A DNA stretch of 64,000 nucleotides from Polynucleobacter sp. (GCA_024642065.1 JAHEBW010000046.1:62001-126000), one strand, 5' to 3'. Shown: positions 46,901 to 56,824, counted from the first letter of the stretch. The notes: generated by a model not told the origin, from the letters alone. Numbers and translations are program-made.

Positions 46901-48650
46901 AATCCAAAATCGGCTGAGATACCTCCAAGCGCATTGGAGGATTGATGTTGTTGGTGTCTAAAAGATTTGGCTTAGGACCAACGAACGACACCAATGACAT
47001 CACCATGTTTTCACGGATAGGGTCGATCGGCGGATTAGTTACCTGAGCAAACAACTGCTTGAAGTAGTTATAAAGCGTTTTATTTTTATTTGATAAAACT
47101 GCCAATGGGCTATCGTTACCCATTGAACCAATAGCTTCTTCACCTGATGAAGCCATCGGCGCCATCAAGAATTTCAAATCTTCTTGTGTATAGCCAAATG
47201 CCTGCTGACGATCTAAAAGATTAGCTGCAGGACGAATGTTTTCAGCATCAACCTTGATGTCATCTTTAGTCGCTTCAATTTCATCCAACTTGATACGAAC
47301 TGCATCAATCCAGCTCTTGTATGGTTTCGCTTTTGCTAAAGCATCTTTTAATTCAACGTCATCAATAATGCGGCCTTGTTCCATATCGATTAGGAACATC
47401 TTGCCTGGTTGCAAGCGCCACTTTTTAACAATTTTGTTTTCTGGGAAAGTTAGTACACCTGCCTCAGAAGCCATGATGACCAAGTCATCATCTGTTACGT
47501 AGTAACGAGCTGGGCGCAAACCATTTCGGTCAAGTGTTGCACCGATCTGACGGCCATCTGTAAATGCAATCGCTGCTGGACCATCCCATGGCTCCATCAT
47601 CGCTGCATGATATTCATAGAATGCACGACGATTGTCATCCATCAATGTGTGCTGTTCCCAAGCTTCAGGGATCATCATCATCATGGCATGAGCCATTGGA
47701 TAACCAGCCATCACTAATAACTCTAAACAGTTATCAAAGCTTGCTGTGTCTGATTGGCCTGGATAAATTAAAGGCCATAATTTTTGTAGATCATCACCCA
47801 ATACTGGAGAACTAATGGCGCCTGTACGGGCATTGATCCAGTTCACGTTACCCTTCACAGTATTAATTTCACCGTTGTGGGCAATCATGCGATACGGGTG
47901 AGCCAACTCCCATGCTGGGAATGTGTTGGTTGAGAAGCGTTGATGCACTAATGCAAGCGCAGAAACAACTCTTGTATCTTTTAAGTCTTCGTAATAAGCG
48001 CCAACCTGGTTAGCTAATAGCAAGCCTTTGTAAACAACAGTTCTAGCTGACATTGATGTCACAAAGTACTCTTTGCCATGTTGCAATTGCAATGCTTGAA
48101 TTGCGTGGCTACCAGTTTTACGAATCACGTACAACTTACGCTCTAGCGCGTCTGTTGTCATGATGTCACGGCCGCGACCAATAAAGATCTGACGAATAAC
48201 TGGCTCTGTCTTACGAACAGTTGGAGACATTGGCATGTTCATATCAACAGGCACATCTCTCCAACCTAAAACTACTTGCCCTTCATTCCGAACAGTTCTT
48301 TCAAGTTCTTGTTCGCAAGCTAATCTTGATGCTCTTTCCTTTGGCATGAAAACCATACCAACACCGTATTCGCCGAAAGGTGGCAATGTCACACCTTGCT
48401 TGGCCATTTCTTCACGATAGAACTGATCTGGCACCTGAATCAAAATACCTGCACCGTCACCCATGAGTGGATCTGCACCAACAGCGCCACGGTGATCAAT
48501 GTTTTCAAGAATCTTTAAGCCTTGAGTCACTATGTCATGGCTTTTTTTACCTTTGATATGGGCAACAAAACCCACGCCACAGGCGTCGTGTTCATTTACT
48601 GGGTCATAAAGACCTTGCGCTTCTGGGCGCAACGAAGTCGTAGTAGTCAC
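43902..48650 (-). CDS. gltB: glutamate synthase large subunit GltB, GTG start
   Basis: Enzyme of 1582 residues. After a 23-residue propeptide comes the glutaminase nucleophile Cys24 in [14 protein letters not shown]. The central domain is followed by the FMN-binding synthase domain ([31 protein letters not shown]), the 3Fe-4S cysteines in [18 protein letters not shown], and the C-terminal beta-helix with GGRVIVRAP. The start GTG 48650 has AAGGA eight bases upstream. A sigma-70-like promoter with a palindrome in its spacer lies about 70-100 bases upstream. Confidence 0.96.
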   Translation of the reverse strand: MTTTTSLRPEAQGLYDPVNEHDACGVGFVAHIKGKKSHDIVTQGLKILENIDHRGAVGADPLMGDGAGILIQVPDQFYREEMAKQGVTLPPFGEYGVGMVFMPKERASRLACEQELERTVRNEGQVVLGWRDVPVDMNMPMSPTVRKTEPVIRQIFIGRGRDIMTTDALERKLYVIRKTGSHAIQALQLQHGKEYFVTSMSARTVVYKGLLLANQVGAYYEDLKDTRVVSALALVHQRFSTNTFPAWELAHPYRMIAHNGEINTVKGNVNWINARTGAISSPVLGDDLQKLWPLIYPGQSDTASFDNCLELLVMAGYPMAHAMMMMIPEAWEQHTLMDDNRRAFYEYHAAMMEPWDGPAAIAFTDGRQIGATLDRNGLRPARYYVTDDDLVIMASEAGVLTFPENKIVKKWRLQPGKMFLIDMEQGRIIDDVELKDALAKAKPYKSWIDAVRIKLDEIEATKDDIKVDAENIRPAANLLDRQQAFGYTQEDLKFLMAPMASSGEEAIGSMGNDSPLAVLSNKNKTLYNYFKQLFAQVTNPPIDPIRENMVMSLVSFVGPKPNLLDTNNINPPMRLEVSQPILDFDDIAKIRHIEHYTGGKFRSYELDICYESAWGKDGVEARLASLCAEAVDAVNSGYNILIISDRQVAADHVAIPALLATSAIHQHLVEKGLRTSTGLVVETGSARETHHFALLAGYGAEAVHPYLAMETLVDMAKGLKGDLSAEKVVKNFTKAVGKGLQKVMSKMGISTYMSYTGAQIFEAIGLNKELIDKYFKGTASNVGGIGIFEVAEEALKMHSLAFGNDPTLTNMLDAGGEYAFRIRGEDHMWTPDSIAKLQHSTRQGPEKGGYQTYKEYANIINDQTKRHMTLRGLFEFKLDPSKAIPLDEVEPAKEIVKRFATGAMSLGSISTEAHATLAIAMNRIGGKSNTGEGGEDNKRYRNELKGIAIKKGETLASIIGEDIIQADIPLDAGDSLRSKIKQVASGRFGVTAEYLTSADQIQIKMAQGAKPGEGGQLPGSKVSDYIGKLRYSVPGVGLISPPPHHDIYSIEDLAQLIHDLKNVNSKADISVKLVSEVGVGTVAAGVAKAKADHVVIAGHDGGTGASPLSSIKHAGSPWELGLAETQQTLVLNGLRSRIRVQADGQMKTGRDVVIGALLGADEFGFATAPLVVEGCIMMRKCHLNTCPVGVATQDPELRKKFSGKPEHVVNFFFFIAEEAREIMAQLGIRKFDDLIGHTEFLDTKKSVEHWKARGLDFTKIFQAPNVEASVPRFQVETQDHGLSTALDHTLIEKSKAALEKGERVSFIQPIKNVNRTAGAMLSGEVAKRYGHEGLPDDTIHIQLNGTAGQSFAAFLAHGVTMDLVGDGNDYVGKGLSGGRVIVRAPHEFRGDTSQNIIVGNTVLYGAIAGEAFFNGVAGERFAVRNSGAIAVVEGTGDHGCEYMTGGTVVALGLTGRNFAAGMSGGVAYVYDEDGLFAKRCNTSMATLEPVLTSAEQEAKLPKSEWHAPVNVKEGGERLTDEVILKGLIERHFKHTGSERAKAILADWEKSRARFVKVFPTEYKRALGELWEKSQGSKKVASV

Positions 48651-48676
48651 GGAATCATTCCTTGGTAAGTAATCGC

Positions 48677-48694
48677 TTGTCTTTTTGAAGACAA
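48677..48694 (-). promoter_or_regulatory. hairpin in the gltB leader
   Basis: Perfect 7-base stem TTGTCTT/AAGACAA around four bases, in the predicted 66-base leader of gltB mRNA, ending 27 bases before the start codon. Confidence 0.4.
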
Positions 48695-48722
48695 ATCTAC
48701 CCCAACAGCGGGGTTTTAAAGA

Positions 48723-48751
48723 ACTATAGGGGATTACCCCTGTACTTGCAA
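48723..48751 (-). promoter_or_regulatory. gltB promoter with operator-like palindrome in the spacer
   Basis: On the minus strand TTGCAA (48751-48746), exactly 17 bases, then TATAGT (48728-48723). The spacer contains AGGGG-TAAT-CCCCT (48741-48728), a 14-base palindrome where a repressor would block polymerase. Predicted start of transcription is near 48716. Confidence 0.55.
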
Positions 48752-48821
48752 TATAAAATAATTGGTGTCTGTCACTAATTATTTTATATTGCCTAACTAG
48801 AAACTAGTAATTAGGGACAGA
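48748..48821. repeat. REP/MITE-like palindromic element beside the RAYT gene
   Basis: A nearly perfect inverted repeat (48748-48792) with 20-base arms, one G-T wobble and a 5-base loop TCTGT. Its right half includes TCTGTCACTAATTA (48768-48781), which recurs inverted with one mismatch as TAATTAGGGACAGA (48808-48821). It lies directly 3' of the RAYT gene, the usual place for its repeat substrate, and its left end forms part of the gltB -35 hexamer. Confidence 0.6.
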
Positions 48822-48878
48822 GTAGAATTATTGAGGGAGTTTAGGTGATTCATTTTGGTGCAAATTAAACTAATCGAC

Positions 48879-49574
48879 TCAGCTTGGATCGATCTTTTTA
48901 GGCCTCCCAGCCTTTCTAGGGATCAAGGGGCGAGTTGTTTTAGGGGCTATTTTAGCTAGCAATTCAGGTGAGGCTAGTGGCCAACCATAATTTAAGTGGT
49001 TACTCACTTTTTCGAAATCACCTATAGATATTTGCTCAGAAACTGCCTTTTGCCAGGCTAACTGACGTTCAAATGGTGTGTTCCCCAAACTCCAATACTT
49101 CGAATGATCAGAAATCCAGGGCACTACCTCTGCCCCCACATGATGACGATAAGTCGACCAAGACCAATCATCAGGGTTTTGCACCAAGCCGGATCGCACG
49201 GGATCTTGCTCAATATATTTTTGGCATAACAGTAAGTACATCTCGGGATCGATCAAGGCTGACTTAAATCGACCTTCCCATACTGTGCCAGTTCTTTTGT
49301 GTTTTTGATTAAACATTTGTGCGTAGCGGCGACCAACTGACTGCATGGTTCTTGTTGCACTTAAGTAAGTTTTGGGTGTGGCCAAAATATGAACATAGCT
49401 TGGCATCAGAACATAAGCATGAATGGCTAACTCATATTCTCTAGCGGCATCTCGCAACCACTCTAAATAAGAGCGCCTCTCGTCATCAGAAAGAAAAATT
49501 TCTTGTGAGTTATTACCTCGCACCATGATGTGCAGAGGATATCCAGCCAAAATAACTCGTGGAAGCCTTGCCAT
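48879..49574 (-). CDS. REP-associated tyrosine transposase (RAYT, Y1 family), HUH motif altered
   Basis: IS200/Y1-type nuclease domain protein of 231 residues. N-terminus MARLPRVILAGYPLHIMVRGNN, then the metal-binding region HAYVLMPSYVHILATP. RAYT proteins normally read MPNHVHLL here; the first His of the HUH pair is Tyr60 (TAT at 49397-49395) and the preceding Asn is Ser. The catalytic-Tyr segment CQKYIEQDPVRSGLV is intact (Tyr120). No stops or frameshifts. It is likely poorly active or domesticated. A palindromic repeat lies just past its 3' end; dgt begins 2 bases upstream. Confidence 0.85.
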   Translation of the reverse strand: MARLPRVILAGYPLHIMVRGNNSQEIFLSDDERRSYLEWLRDAAREYELAIHAYVLMPSYVHILATPKTYLSATRTMQSVGRRYAQMFNQKHKRTGTVWEGRFKSALIDPEMYLLLCQKYIEQDPVRSGLVQNPDDWSWSTYRHHVGAEVVPWISDHSKYWSLGNTPFERQLAWQKAVSEQISIGDFEKVSNHLNYGWPLASPELLAKIAPKTTRPLIPRKAGRPKKIDPS

Positions 49575-49576
49575 AT

Positions 49577-50692
49577 TTATTTAGTAATCAGTTTCTGGAA
49601 TTCTTTATTGGCGTAACGATCTGTCATGCCGGCAATGTAATGAGAGATTCTTCGGTATATCTCATCCTTAGGACGAAAATCAGAAGGGATATCTTGAGGA
49701 TGCTTCTCAAAATGATTAAAAAGTGCAACGATCATGTCGCTAGCATTTTTTGTCATCTCATTCACTTGCGGATGCCGGTATAGGTTTTTAAATAAAAATC
49801 TTTTCATCTCGGTTGCTTGCTCTCGCATCAGCCCAGAAAAAGCAACTAAGCTTTTTTCTTTTCGAACGTCATCAACAGAGAGTGGATTAGCTGCCTTGAT
49901 GCGCTGTTGAGTTTCCTTGACCAAGTCATCAACGAGCACATGAATGATGTGTCGAACAACCTCATAAACCATTCGTCGACCACTTAAACCGGGAAAACTT
50001 TTTTGAACAATATCTTTCTGATCACGCCACAATGCAACTTCATCCATTTGTTCAATTGTTAGCAAACCAGAACGAATGCCATCATCAATATCATGATTGT
50101 TATAAGCAATCTCATCAGCAAGATTAGCTAACTGCGCCTCTAAGCTTGGCTGCATGCCATTGATAAATCTCTGACCCAGTAAACCTAGCGTTTGCGCATT
50201 CTTTGCAGAGCAGTGTTTCAAAATGCCCTCACGGGTTTCATAAGACAGATTTAAGCCATCCCATTTTGCATAACGCTCTTCTAAAAAATCAACCACCCAA
50301 AGACTTTGTAAATTATGTTCAAAACCGCCATGGTCCTTCATACAACCATTCAAGGCATCTTGGCCAGCATGCCCAAAAGGCGTGTGCCCTAAGTCATGCG
50401 CTAAAGAAATGGCTTCCACTAAATCTTCATTGAGTTGAAGTCGTCTTGCAACAGCACGACCAATTTGAGCAACCTCAAGACTATGGGTTAGTCGATTGCG
50501 AAAGTGATCGCCCTCATGATTTAGAAAAACCTGAGTTTTATATTCGAGCCTTCGAAAGGCTGTTGAGTGAATAATTCGATCGCGATCTCTTTGAAATGGA
50601 TTGCGACCCGATTGCGTTGGTTCAACTGGCTCAGAATGAACACGGCCTAGAGTAGTGTTTGACTGTACTGCGTAGCAAGCCAAGCTCTTCAA
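49577..50692 (-). CDS. dgt: deoxyguanosinetriphosphate triphosphohydrolase-like protein, TTG start
   Basis: HD-domain hydrolase of 371 residues. Motif: His70 in [16 protein letters not shown], and His99-Asp100 in [18 protein letters not shown]-terminal [25 protein letters not shown] is the family signature (quoted across residues 31-55). It splits dNTPs into nucleoside and triphosphate. The start TTG 50692 lies 2 bases after the aroB stop; no ATG precedes the conserved region. AGGGG in the aroB end may serve as ribosome site. Conserved downstream of aroKB in betaproteobacteria. Confidence 0.9.
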   Translation of the reverse strand: MKSLACYAVQSNTTLGRVHSEPVEPTQSGRNPFQRDRDRIIHSTAFRRLEYKTQVFLNHEGDHFRNRLTHSLEVAQIGRAVARRLQLNEDLVEAISLAHDLGHTPFGHAGQDALNGCMKDHGGFEHNLQSLWVVDFLEERYAKWDGLNLSYETREGILKHCSAKNAQTLGLLGQRFINGMQPSLEAQLANLADEIAYNNHDIDDGIRSGLLTIEQMDEVALWRDQKDIVQKSFPGLSGRRMVYEVVRHIIHVLVDDLVKETQQRIKAANPLSVDDVRKEKSLVAFSGLMREQATEMKRFLFKNLYRHPQVNEMTKNASDMIVALFNHFEKHPQDIPSDFRPKDEIYRRISHYIAGMTDRYANKEFQKLITK

Positions 50693-50694
50693 AT

Positions 50695-51777
50695 TTATGC
50701 AGCCCCTGTTGCGCTAAGTGTCTGCGTCACTAAAGCCTCGTCTACTGGCTTAATAACTGAGTGGCCAATACCGTCCAACAAGATGTATCGGATTTCACCA
50801 CCTTCGGCTTTTTTATCAACTCTCATTAAATCCATATAGCGAGTCACTCCAAATTGCGGAGGAACTGTTGGCAACTTCAAGGCAGCAATCAGGGCTTTAA
50901 TTCTTTGTGATTCAGCTTCAGACAAATGGCCCAGACGAGCAGATAAGTCAGCTGCCATCACCATGCCACAACCAACAGCCTCACCATGTAACCATTCTCC
51001 ATAACCCATGCCTGCCTCAATGGCATGGCCAAAAGTATGGCCAAAATTGAGGATGGCTCGCACACCACCTTCTTTTTCATCAAGGGCAACTACTTGAGAT
51101 TTAATTTCACAAGAACGTTGAACTGCATGCTCCATTGCTTTTGGGTCGCATGTATTCAAAGCATCAATATTTTTTTCAATCCAAGAGAAAAAGTCGCCAT
51201 CAGCAATAGCACCGTGCTTAATCACTTCAGCCAAACCGGCAGCCAACTCTTTAGGTGGCAATGTCTTTAAAGTATCTAAATCGGCAATAACGGCTTGAGG
51301 CTGATAAAAAGCCCCCACCATATTTTTTCCTAAAGGATGATTGATGCCTGTTTTTCCACCAACGGATGAATCAACTTGCGATAGCAAAGTAGTCGGCACT
51401 TGTATAAAGCGAATACCTCTCATATAGCAGGCAGCTGCAAACCCAGTCATGTCGCCAATAACACCGCCTCCTAGAGCCACTAATGTACTTTTTCGATCTG
51501 CACCGCTCTCTAATAAAGCGTCAAATATCTTTTGTAGGGTTTCCCAAGTTTTATAAACTTCCCCGTCAGGCAAAACAACTAAACGAACTTTTTGCCCAAG
51601 ACTCTCGAGAGTCTTAACAACACGATCAGCATAAAGAGGCGCAACAGTTTCGTTGGTGACAACGGCAGTAAAAGTTCCTTTTAAATGCTTTTTGTAAAGC
51701 TCGGGGCGATCAATTAATTGAGCTCCAATATGGATTGGATAGCTGCGCTCACGAAGATCAAGTTCAAGTGTTTTCAT
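50695..51777 (-). CDS. aroB: 3-dehydroquinate synthase AroB
   Basis: Shikimate-pathway enzyme of 360 residues that turns DAHP into 3-dehydroquinate. NAD site [55 protein letters not shown] with the Zn-binding His residues. It overlaps aroK by ATGA. Confidence 0.96.
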   Translation of the reverse strand: MKTLELDLRERSYPIHIGAQLIDRPELYKKHLKGTFTAVVTNETVAPLYADRVVKTLESLGQKVRLVVLPDGEVYKTWETLQKIFDALLESGADRKSTLVALGGGVIGDMTGFAAACYMRGIRFIQVPTTLLSQVDSSVGGKTGINHPLGKNMVGAFYQPQAVIADLDTLKTLPPKELAAGLAEVIKHGAIADGDFFSWIEKNIDALNTCDPKAMEHAVQRSCEIKSQVVALDEKEGGVRAILNFGHTFGHAIEAGMGYGEWLHGEAVGCGMVMAADLSARLGHLSEAESQRIKALIAALKLPTVPPQFGVTRYMDLMRVDKKAEGGEIRYILLDGIGHSVIKPVDEALVTQTLSATGAA

Positions 51778-52298
51778 TTTGACAATTCAAATTGCATCAT
51801 TAATGTATTAACCAGCTGCGAAACACTGGGCTTTCCTGTGTCAACTGTGTGATGCGCAGCTTCACGGTATAGAGGATCTCGAACTTCATAAAGCTTTTCT
51901 AGGGTTGCTCTAGCATCCCCATTATTTAATAAAGGACGCCCCTTATCATTTCTTGTTCGCAACCATAGCTCATGTGGGTTAGCTCTTAAATAAAAGACAA
52001 CGCCGCGGTCATGCAAGTTCGCTCGATTCTCTGGAGATAAAACTGCTCCGCCCCCAGTGGCCAACACCAAGTTTTTTTCTTGAGTTAACTCATCAATGAC
52101 CTGCGCTTCACGCTTTCTAAAACCAGGCTCCCCTTCCATCTCAAAGATAGTAGGGATCTTGACACCGCAGCGCGCCTCTATTTCATGATCAGTATCAATA
52201 AAACGACGCCCTAATCTCTTAGCCAAGAGCCGACCTACGGTAGTTTTACCCGCACCCATTAGGCCTACTAAGAAGATATTGTCTGGAATCGTATTCAC
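51774..52298 (-). CDS. aroK: shikimate kinase AroK, GTG start
   Basis: Kinase of 174 residues. P-loop [14 protein letters not shown] (residues 12-25), shikimate-binding Asp in [23 protein letters not shown] and LATGGGAV. The start is GTG 52298 without a strong Shine-Dalgarno, 10 bases after the secretin gene, so translation may be coupled. Confidence 0.95.
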   Translation of the reverse strand: MNTIPDNIFLVGLMGAGKTTVGRLLAKRLGRRFIDTDHEIEARCGVKIPTIFEMEGEPGFRKREAQVIDELTQEKNLVLATGGGAVLSPENRANLHDRGVVFYLRANPHELWLRTRNDKGRPLLNNGDARATLEKLYEVRDPLYREAAHHTVDTGKPSVSQLVNTLMMQFELSK

Positions 52299-52308
52299 AA
52301 GTGAGATT

Positions 52309-53406
52309 CTACTGAGCCTTTTGCTTAGAAACCAATGTTGGCGTTAAAAAAATTAATAGCTCCGTCTTATCAACCGTTTTTGACTCCTGGCGGAATAAAG
52401 CGCCTAAAAATGGTATTTCACTAAAAAATGGCGTCTTAGCCTTATCTTTTCGCTCCATATCCTGAAAAATTCCGCCCAAAATAACTGTACCCCCGCTTTC
52501 AACTGAGACTTGAGTCTTCACGTGCTTGGTATCAATCGCGAAACCCTGCTCTGTTTTGAGACCCACACTATCTTTATTAATATCGACATCTAAGACAATC
52601 ATTTCATTTTTCTGAATCCGTGGACGAACCTCTAAACGTAAGTTGGCTTTTCTAAATTGCACCTTTGTGGCGCCTTGTCCCGCCGAAGACTGATAGGGCA
52701 ACTCTGTACCCTGCTCAATTAAGGCTTGAGTGTTATCTGCAGCCAATACCCTTGGGTTCGAAATGATATTTCCCTGACCACTTGCCTCTAATGCAGATAA
52801 TTCAATTTGTAATGCCTGCCCAGCCTGCTTGCCCAACAAACCAATCGCGGCAACACCTGGCTCAAAGCCATGCAAGCCACCAGCAGTTAATGTATTAGTT
52901 CCCGAAATCTGACCTGATCTAGATTGATAAGCCAACTTGGTTCCTAAGTTTTTCGCAAACCTTCTTTCGGCTTCAACAATTCGAGCCTCAATCATGACCT
53001 GTCTTAATTCTGTTTGAATTTGATTAACCTGATTCAGCTGTTGAGCTCTCTCTAACTGTCTTTTTTCAAATGCCACAATTTCTTCATGAGGCGCGACCCA
53101 AAGTACATCTGCATCATATTTATGCCCCAAAGATCGGCTAGCCAAAACAGAATCAAATACGGCTTGCCATGAAGCTTTTTTCATATGGATGCTGACTTGC
53201 CCGGAAACCTTTTCGCTTAACATCAAATTAATGCCTTTTGTGTCCGCAAGGATCTGCAATAGCTGTCGAATATCTATTGACGTAAAACTCATACTCAAAG
53301 GCTCTTGCCTCACTTTGTCGTTTGCAATTGCAATCGCCTTGTTAGGGGCACACAAAAGCATGGCGCTCCACAAAAAGTATTTAAAAGAATCTCGTCTACC
53401 GATCAT
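52309..53406 (-). CDS. short secretin of the PilQ/HofQ/ComE type
   Basis: Secretin of 365 residues, about half a normal PilQ. Signal-like N-terminus ([20 protein letters not shown]), an STN/N0 domain (about 36-105: [20 protein letters not shown]), one N1-type segment, and the complete secretin domain: [17 protein letters not shown], then [13 protein letters not shown] and [15 protein letters not shown]. It lacks the AMIN domains of PilQ and is closer in size to HofQ, the DNA-uptake secretin. The frame is intact and close to its partner gene (2 bases). Confidence 0.85.
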   Translation of the reverse strand: MIGRRDSFKYFLWSAMLLCAPNKAIAIANDKVRQEPLSMSFTSIDIRQLLQILADTKGINLMLSEKVSGQVSIHMKKASWQAVFDSVLASRSLGHKYDADVLWVAPHEEIVAFEKRQLERAQQLNQVNQIQTELRQVMIEARIVEAERRFAKNLGTKLAYQSRSGQISGTNTLTAGGLHGFEPGVAAIGLLGKQAGQALQIELSALEASGQGNIISNPRVLAADNTQALIEQGTELPYQSSAGQGATKVQFRKANLRLEVRPRIQKNEMIVLDVDINKDSVGLKTEQGFAIDTKHVKTQVSVESGGTVILGGIFQDMERKDKAKTPFFSEIPFLGALFRQESKTVDKTELLIFLTPTLVSKQKAQ

Positions 53407-53408
53407 GC

Positions 53409-53921
53409 TTAAGGCCTCTCTCTAAATGCTTTAATAAGCTGACCAGATTTTGATTCAAGCAATAAGTATTGCTCGTTAAGCTCTTTAATACGCCAACCCA
53501 ATTTCAGAACCTGACCGGGAATGACAAGCATTTGCTCTCCATCTAACTCAATCAAAGCCTTAGATAAATGATTCAATTGAATGTGCCCTAAATAAAGAAT
53601 TGAAAGCTGCGTTTCTGGCAATGCCTCATTTTGTAATTCGGCATGAACTGACTGACTCAGCAACTGTGTTTTTAATTCCTGAATTTCGCTGATACGAGCC
53701 CTGTCATTTTTGACAAGTAATTCAGCTTGGGCGGCTTGCTCAAAAATTAAATACATCAGTACAAAGACAAGTCCAATGGTGAGAACTAAATGGATTGGCA
53801 CTGAGTAAATATTTAAGAACTTATCAAGAGGAGCAAAGTCAACTTGAGCAGTTGAGTTAATGCTTTTTTGCTCGACAGAAACTGCATCAAATGCTTCGGA
53901 AGTAAGGGATCTTTTAAACAT
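53409..53921 (-). CDS. membrane protein in the pil/hof position (PilP/PilO-like)
   Basis: Protein of 170 residues: cytoplasmic N-terminus, one membrane helix (about 40-60, IYSVPIHLVLTIGLVFVLMY), a short coiled coil (NDRARISEIQELKTQLLSQ) and a C-terminal beta domain with VIPGQVLKLGWRIKELNEQYLLLES. The C-terminal part recalls the PilP HR domain and the coiled coil the PilO/HofO type. It probably ties the secretin to the inner membrane. By sequence alone the assignment is weak; position next to the secretin is the main support. Confidence 0.55.
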   Translation of the reverse strand: MFKRSLTSEAFDAVSVEQKSINSTAQVDFAPLDKFLNIYSVPIHLVLTIGLVFVLMYLIFEQAAQAELLVKNDRARISEIQELKTQLLSQSVHAELQNEALPETQLSILYLGHIQLNHLSKALIELDGEQMLVIPGQVLKLGWRIKELNEQYLLLESKSGQLIKAFRERP

Positions 53922-53996
53922 CCCAGTATTTTGAAAAAAATGAGGTCAAAAAAGAATCAGACCCATCCTGTTTTTTGTATGCAATTTCAGATTTTT

Positions 53997-54016
53997 ATGT
54001 CAGAAACATCTGACAT
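53997..54016. promoter_or_regulatory. palindrome in the ponA/pil divergent region
   Basis: Perfect 8-base arms ATGTCAGA/TCTGACAT around AACA, centred about 52 bases before the ponA ATG. On the plus strand it is followed by TATTTTT. It could be an operator for either divergent promoter or a short hairpin. Confidence 0.5.
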
Positions 54017-54046
54017 TATTTTTAAGCCTAATTGCTAAGCTATCTC

Positions 54047-54059
54047 TATAATCAAACCA
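54047..54059 (+). promoter_or_regulatory. consensus -10 box placed for leaderless ponA mRNA
   Basis: TATAAT (54047-54052) followed by exactly six bases and then the ATG of ponA at 54059. Transcription would start at the A of the start codon. No Shine-Dalgarno lies before this ATG and no good -35 is seen. Confidence 0.55.
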
Positions 54060-56368
54060 TGAGCTCATCACGCACCCCTGTTCGCCCACCATCACGTCTT
54101 GGCGGTGGAAGACAACCTAGAAATTCTCAACGAGACTGGCGCCAGTACATGATTCGATGGGGAATTTTTCTTGGGAGTGCGGGCCTTATCTTAATAGGCT
54201 TGGTCATTGCTTATGCACTGATTATTGCCAAACCAAACTTACCTGATTTAGATACCATCACAGACTACAAACCTAAGGTACCACTTAGGATCTACACAGC
54301 CGACAATGCGTTGATCGGTGAGTTTGGTGAAGAGCGTCGCAGTGTTATGTCAATTCAAGAAATGCCCGCCTATTTAAAAAATGCGGTGGTGGCTATTGAA
54401 GATGAGCGCTTTTATGAACACGGCGGCGTTGATTATTGGGGAGTGCTCAGAGCTACTCTTGCCAATTTGCGCGGCAGACTATCGCAAGGTGCTTCAACAA
54501 TCACAATGCAGGTAGCTAGAAACTTTTTCTTAACAAATGAAAAGTCATTTAGCAGAAAAATTTATGAGGTACTGCTTGCTTGGAAAATTGAAGCCAACTT
54601 ACCTAAAGAAAAAATTCTTGAGCTTTACATGAACCAAATCTATCTTGGTCAAAGAGCTTATGGTTTTGCTAGTGCTGCTCAGATTTACTTTGGCAAAGAC
54701 ATTCGTGAAATATCGATTGCTGAAGCTGCAATGCTTGCTGGTTTACCTAAGGCACCATCAGCATATAACCCAGTCGTGAATTACCGCCGAGCAAAAATCA
54801 GACAAGAATACATTTTGCAAAGAATGCGTGATCTAAAAATGATTACGCAAAGTCAATATGAATCGGGCTTGCAAGAAACGTTACATGTTCGAGGTGTGGG
54901 CAAAGAGTTCTTAACAAAGGCTGACTACGCCGCAGAAATGGCTCGCCAATTATTAATTAGCGAATATGGCGACAGTATTTACACACAAGGTATGACTGTC
55001 ATCACAACGATTCGTAAGTCTGAACAGGATGCCGCCTACTCTGCAGTTCGTAAAGGCATTATGGATTACGAACTACGTCACAAGTACCGTGGTCCAGAAG
55101 GCTATATCAATCTTCCAGAAGGTTCTGTAGAAAAGCAACGCGCCATTGATGATGCTTTGAGTGATCACCCAAGTAGCGATGATTTGTTAGCTGGTGTTGT
55201 CACTGAAGTGAATTCCAAAGAAATTAAAGTGGTCATCGCAACAGGTGACACCATCAGCATCAAAGGTGATGACCTCAAACTAGGAAGCATTGCTCTATCA
55301 GAAAAAGCTCAGCCTAAACAACAAATCAAGCCAGGCGCAATTATTCGAGTGCTTCCTTCAGATGGTCGCTGGGTACTTGCTCAGATGCCGCAAGTTGAAG
55401 CAGCATTTGTTGCACTAGATACGCATGATGGCGGCATTCGGGCTTTAGTTGGAGGCTTTGATCACAATAGAAATAAGTTTAATCACGTATCCCAAGCTCA
55501 ACGTCAGCCAGGCTCTTCATTTAAACCATTTGTTTATGCAGCCGCCATTGAAAAAGGCATCATGCCCAACACGATTGTTAATGATGCTCCTCTATCAATT
55601 AGCGGCTTAGAAACTGGCGGCCAAATGTGGGAGCCAAAAAACTATGATGGCAAATTCGAAGGTCAAATCCGTCTTCGTACTGCTTTAGCAAAATCAAAGA
55701 ACTTAGTCTCCGTTCGTGTCATTCGCAAAATTGGCGCACGTTACGCTCAAGACTACATTCAGCGCTTTGGCTTTGAACCTGAAAAGCATCCTCCTTATCT
55801 AACCATGGCTTTAGGTGCAGGCTCTGTAACACCTTTGCAACTAGCTACTGGTTATGGTGTGTTTGCAAATGGCGGCTACCGTGTTGAGCCTTATTTGATT
55901 AGCAAAGTGCTCGATGCAAAGGGCAATGTTCTTTTCGAGGCAACGCCTCAAAAGTCTGGTGACAGCCAACTTAAAGTTTTAGATTCCAGAACCGCTTTTG
56001 TTATGGATAGTCTTTTACAAGAAGTGACAAAAACCGGAACAGCTGCATCAGCAAGACCAGCTTTAGGACGTAGCGATATTGCAGGCAAAACAGGTACAAC
56101 CAATGAATCTATGGATGCATGGTTTGCCGGTTACCATCCTAATATTGTTGCAGTAGCATGGATTGGCTTTGATAAACCAAAGAGTTTGGGTGATAGAGAA
56201 ACCGGTGGTGGCTTAGCGCTACCCATGTGGACGCGCTACATGAAAACTGCCCTAAGTGGAATGCCTGAGAGTCCAAGGACACCTCCTGCCGGTGTTTCAC
56301 AACAAGATGGTGACTGGGTTATTCCAGAATTCGTACCATTTTTAGGCAGAACTACTGTTCTTGAATAA
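54059..56368 (+). CDS. mrcA: penicillin-binding protein 1A (bifunctional peptidoglycan synthase)
   Basis: Class A PBP of 769 residues. Basic cytoplasmic N-terminus, membrane helix about residues 37-60, and glycosyltransferase domain with catalytic Glu in AIEDERFYEHGG and QGASTITMQVARNFF. An OB-type insert follows, then the transpeptidase domain with SSFK (PGSSFKPFVYAAA), SKN and KTGT (AGKTGTTNESMDAW). I use ATG 54059, not the TTG nine codons earlier, because the latter has no ribosome site and falls upstream of the -10 box. Divergent from the secretin pair, the conserved ponA-pil arrangement. Confidence 0.95.
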   Translation: MSSSRTPVRPPSRLGGGRQPRNSQRDWRQYMIRWGIFLGSAGLILIGLVIAYALIIAKPNLPDLDTITDYKPKVPLRIYTADNALIGEFGEERRSVMSIQEMPAYLKNAVVAIEDERFYEHGGVDYWGVLRATLANLRGRLSQGASTITMQVARNFFLTNEKSFSRKIYEVLLAWKIEANLPKEKILELYMNQIYLGQRAYGFASAAQIYFGKDIREISIAEAAMLAGLPKAPSAYNPVVNYRRAKIRQEYILQRMRDLKMITQSQYESGLQETLHVRGVGKEFLTKADYAAEMARQLLISEYGDSIYTQGMTVITTIRKSEQDAAYSAVRKGIMDYELRHKYRGPEGYINLPEGSVEKQRAIDDALSDHPSSDDLLAGVVTEVNSKEIKVVIATGDTISIKGDDLKLGSIALSEKAQPKQQIKPGAIIRVLPSDGRWVLAQMPQVEAAFVALDTHDGGIRALVGGFDHNRNKFNHVSQAQRQPGSSFKPFVYAAAIEKGIMPNTIVNDAPLSISGLETGGQMWEPKNYDGKFEGQIRLRTALAKSKNLVSVRVIRKIGARYAQDYIQRFGFEPEKHPPYLTMALGAGSVTPLQLATGYGVFANGGYRVEPYLISKVLDAKGNVLFEATPQKSGDSQLKVLDSRTAFVMDSLLQEVTKTGTAASARPALGRSDIAGKTGTTNESMDAWFAGYHPNIVAVAWIGFDKPKSLGDRETGGGLALPMWTRYMKTALSGMPESPRTPPAGVSQQDGDWVIPEFVPFLGRTTVLE

Positions 56369-56389
56369 ACCAGCTATTGTCAAAGCTAA

Positions 56390-56788
56390 TTAAGGGCGAT
56401 ACACAACCTGAAGATTAGCCTTGGCTTGCTGGCTAGCTAAGCGACTCAACTCCGCAAATAATTCGGCGCCCGTTTTTGTGTCTAACCACAAAGGCTTTAC
56501 TAGAGTTCCAGCCCAGCGATAGTGAAAACCACCTTCTTTGGCAGCAACCCAGATCTCCTGAAGCGGGGCCTGTGTATTGACCACAATCACGCTGCGATCT
56601 TCAAACTGAATATTGACGACATTTCCACCCTGTCGAGCAATATCAAGGTCCAAATCTGTCTCTTGGAATGCCTCTTCTAAAGACATTTCAATTGCTTTTA
56701 GGGTCTTTTCTGCAATCGTATAAAAACTTGAGTCAGATAAGGGTTCAATTTCAGTTAAATTTTTGTTCATATTTTCGGTATTGGCCAT
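56390..56788 (-). CDS. cyaY: frataxin-like iron-sulfur assembly protein CyaY
   Basis: Frataxin homologue of about 132 residues. An acidic first helix (KAIEMSLEEAFQETDLDLD), beta sheet with VVNIQFEDRSVIVVNTQ and PLQEIWVAAKEGGFHYRW are family hallmarks. It supplies or gates iron at the IscS/IscU complex. The start is uncertain: ATG 56788 is used here, GTG 56806 and ATG 56770 are alternatives, and none has a Shine-Dalgarno. Divergent from lptM across a short AT-rich region. Confidence 0.9.
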   Translation of the reverse strand: MANTENMNKNLTEIEPLSDSSFYTIAEKTLKAIEMSLEEAFQETDLDLDIARQGGNVVNIQFEDRSVIVVNTQAPLQEIWVAAKEGGFHYRWAGTLVKPLWLDTKTGAELFAELSRLASQQAKANLQVVYRP

Positions 56789-56824
56789 GCTATAGTCAGC
56801 GATCACTTTTAAACTTATATTTAT

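Noticed and set aside
52309..53406. Secretin gene as a truncated pseudogene of pilQ
   Set aside because: Signal region, STN domain and full secretin domain are all present with an intact frame; its length fits the HofQ type.
54032..54058. TTG start nine codons upstream of ponA
   Set aside because: No ribosome site, it precedes the TATAAT box, and PBP1A proteins do not need the extra residues.
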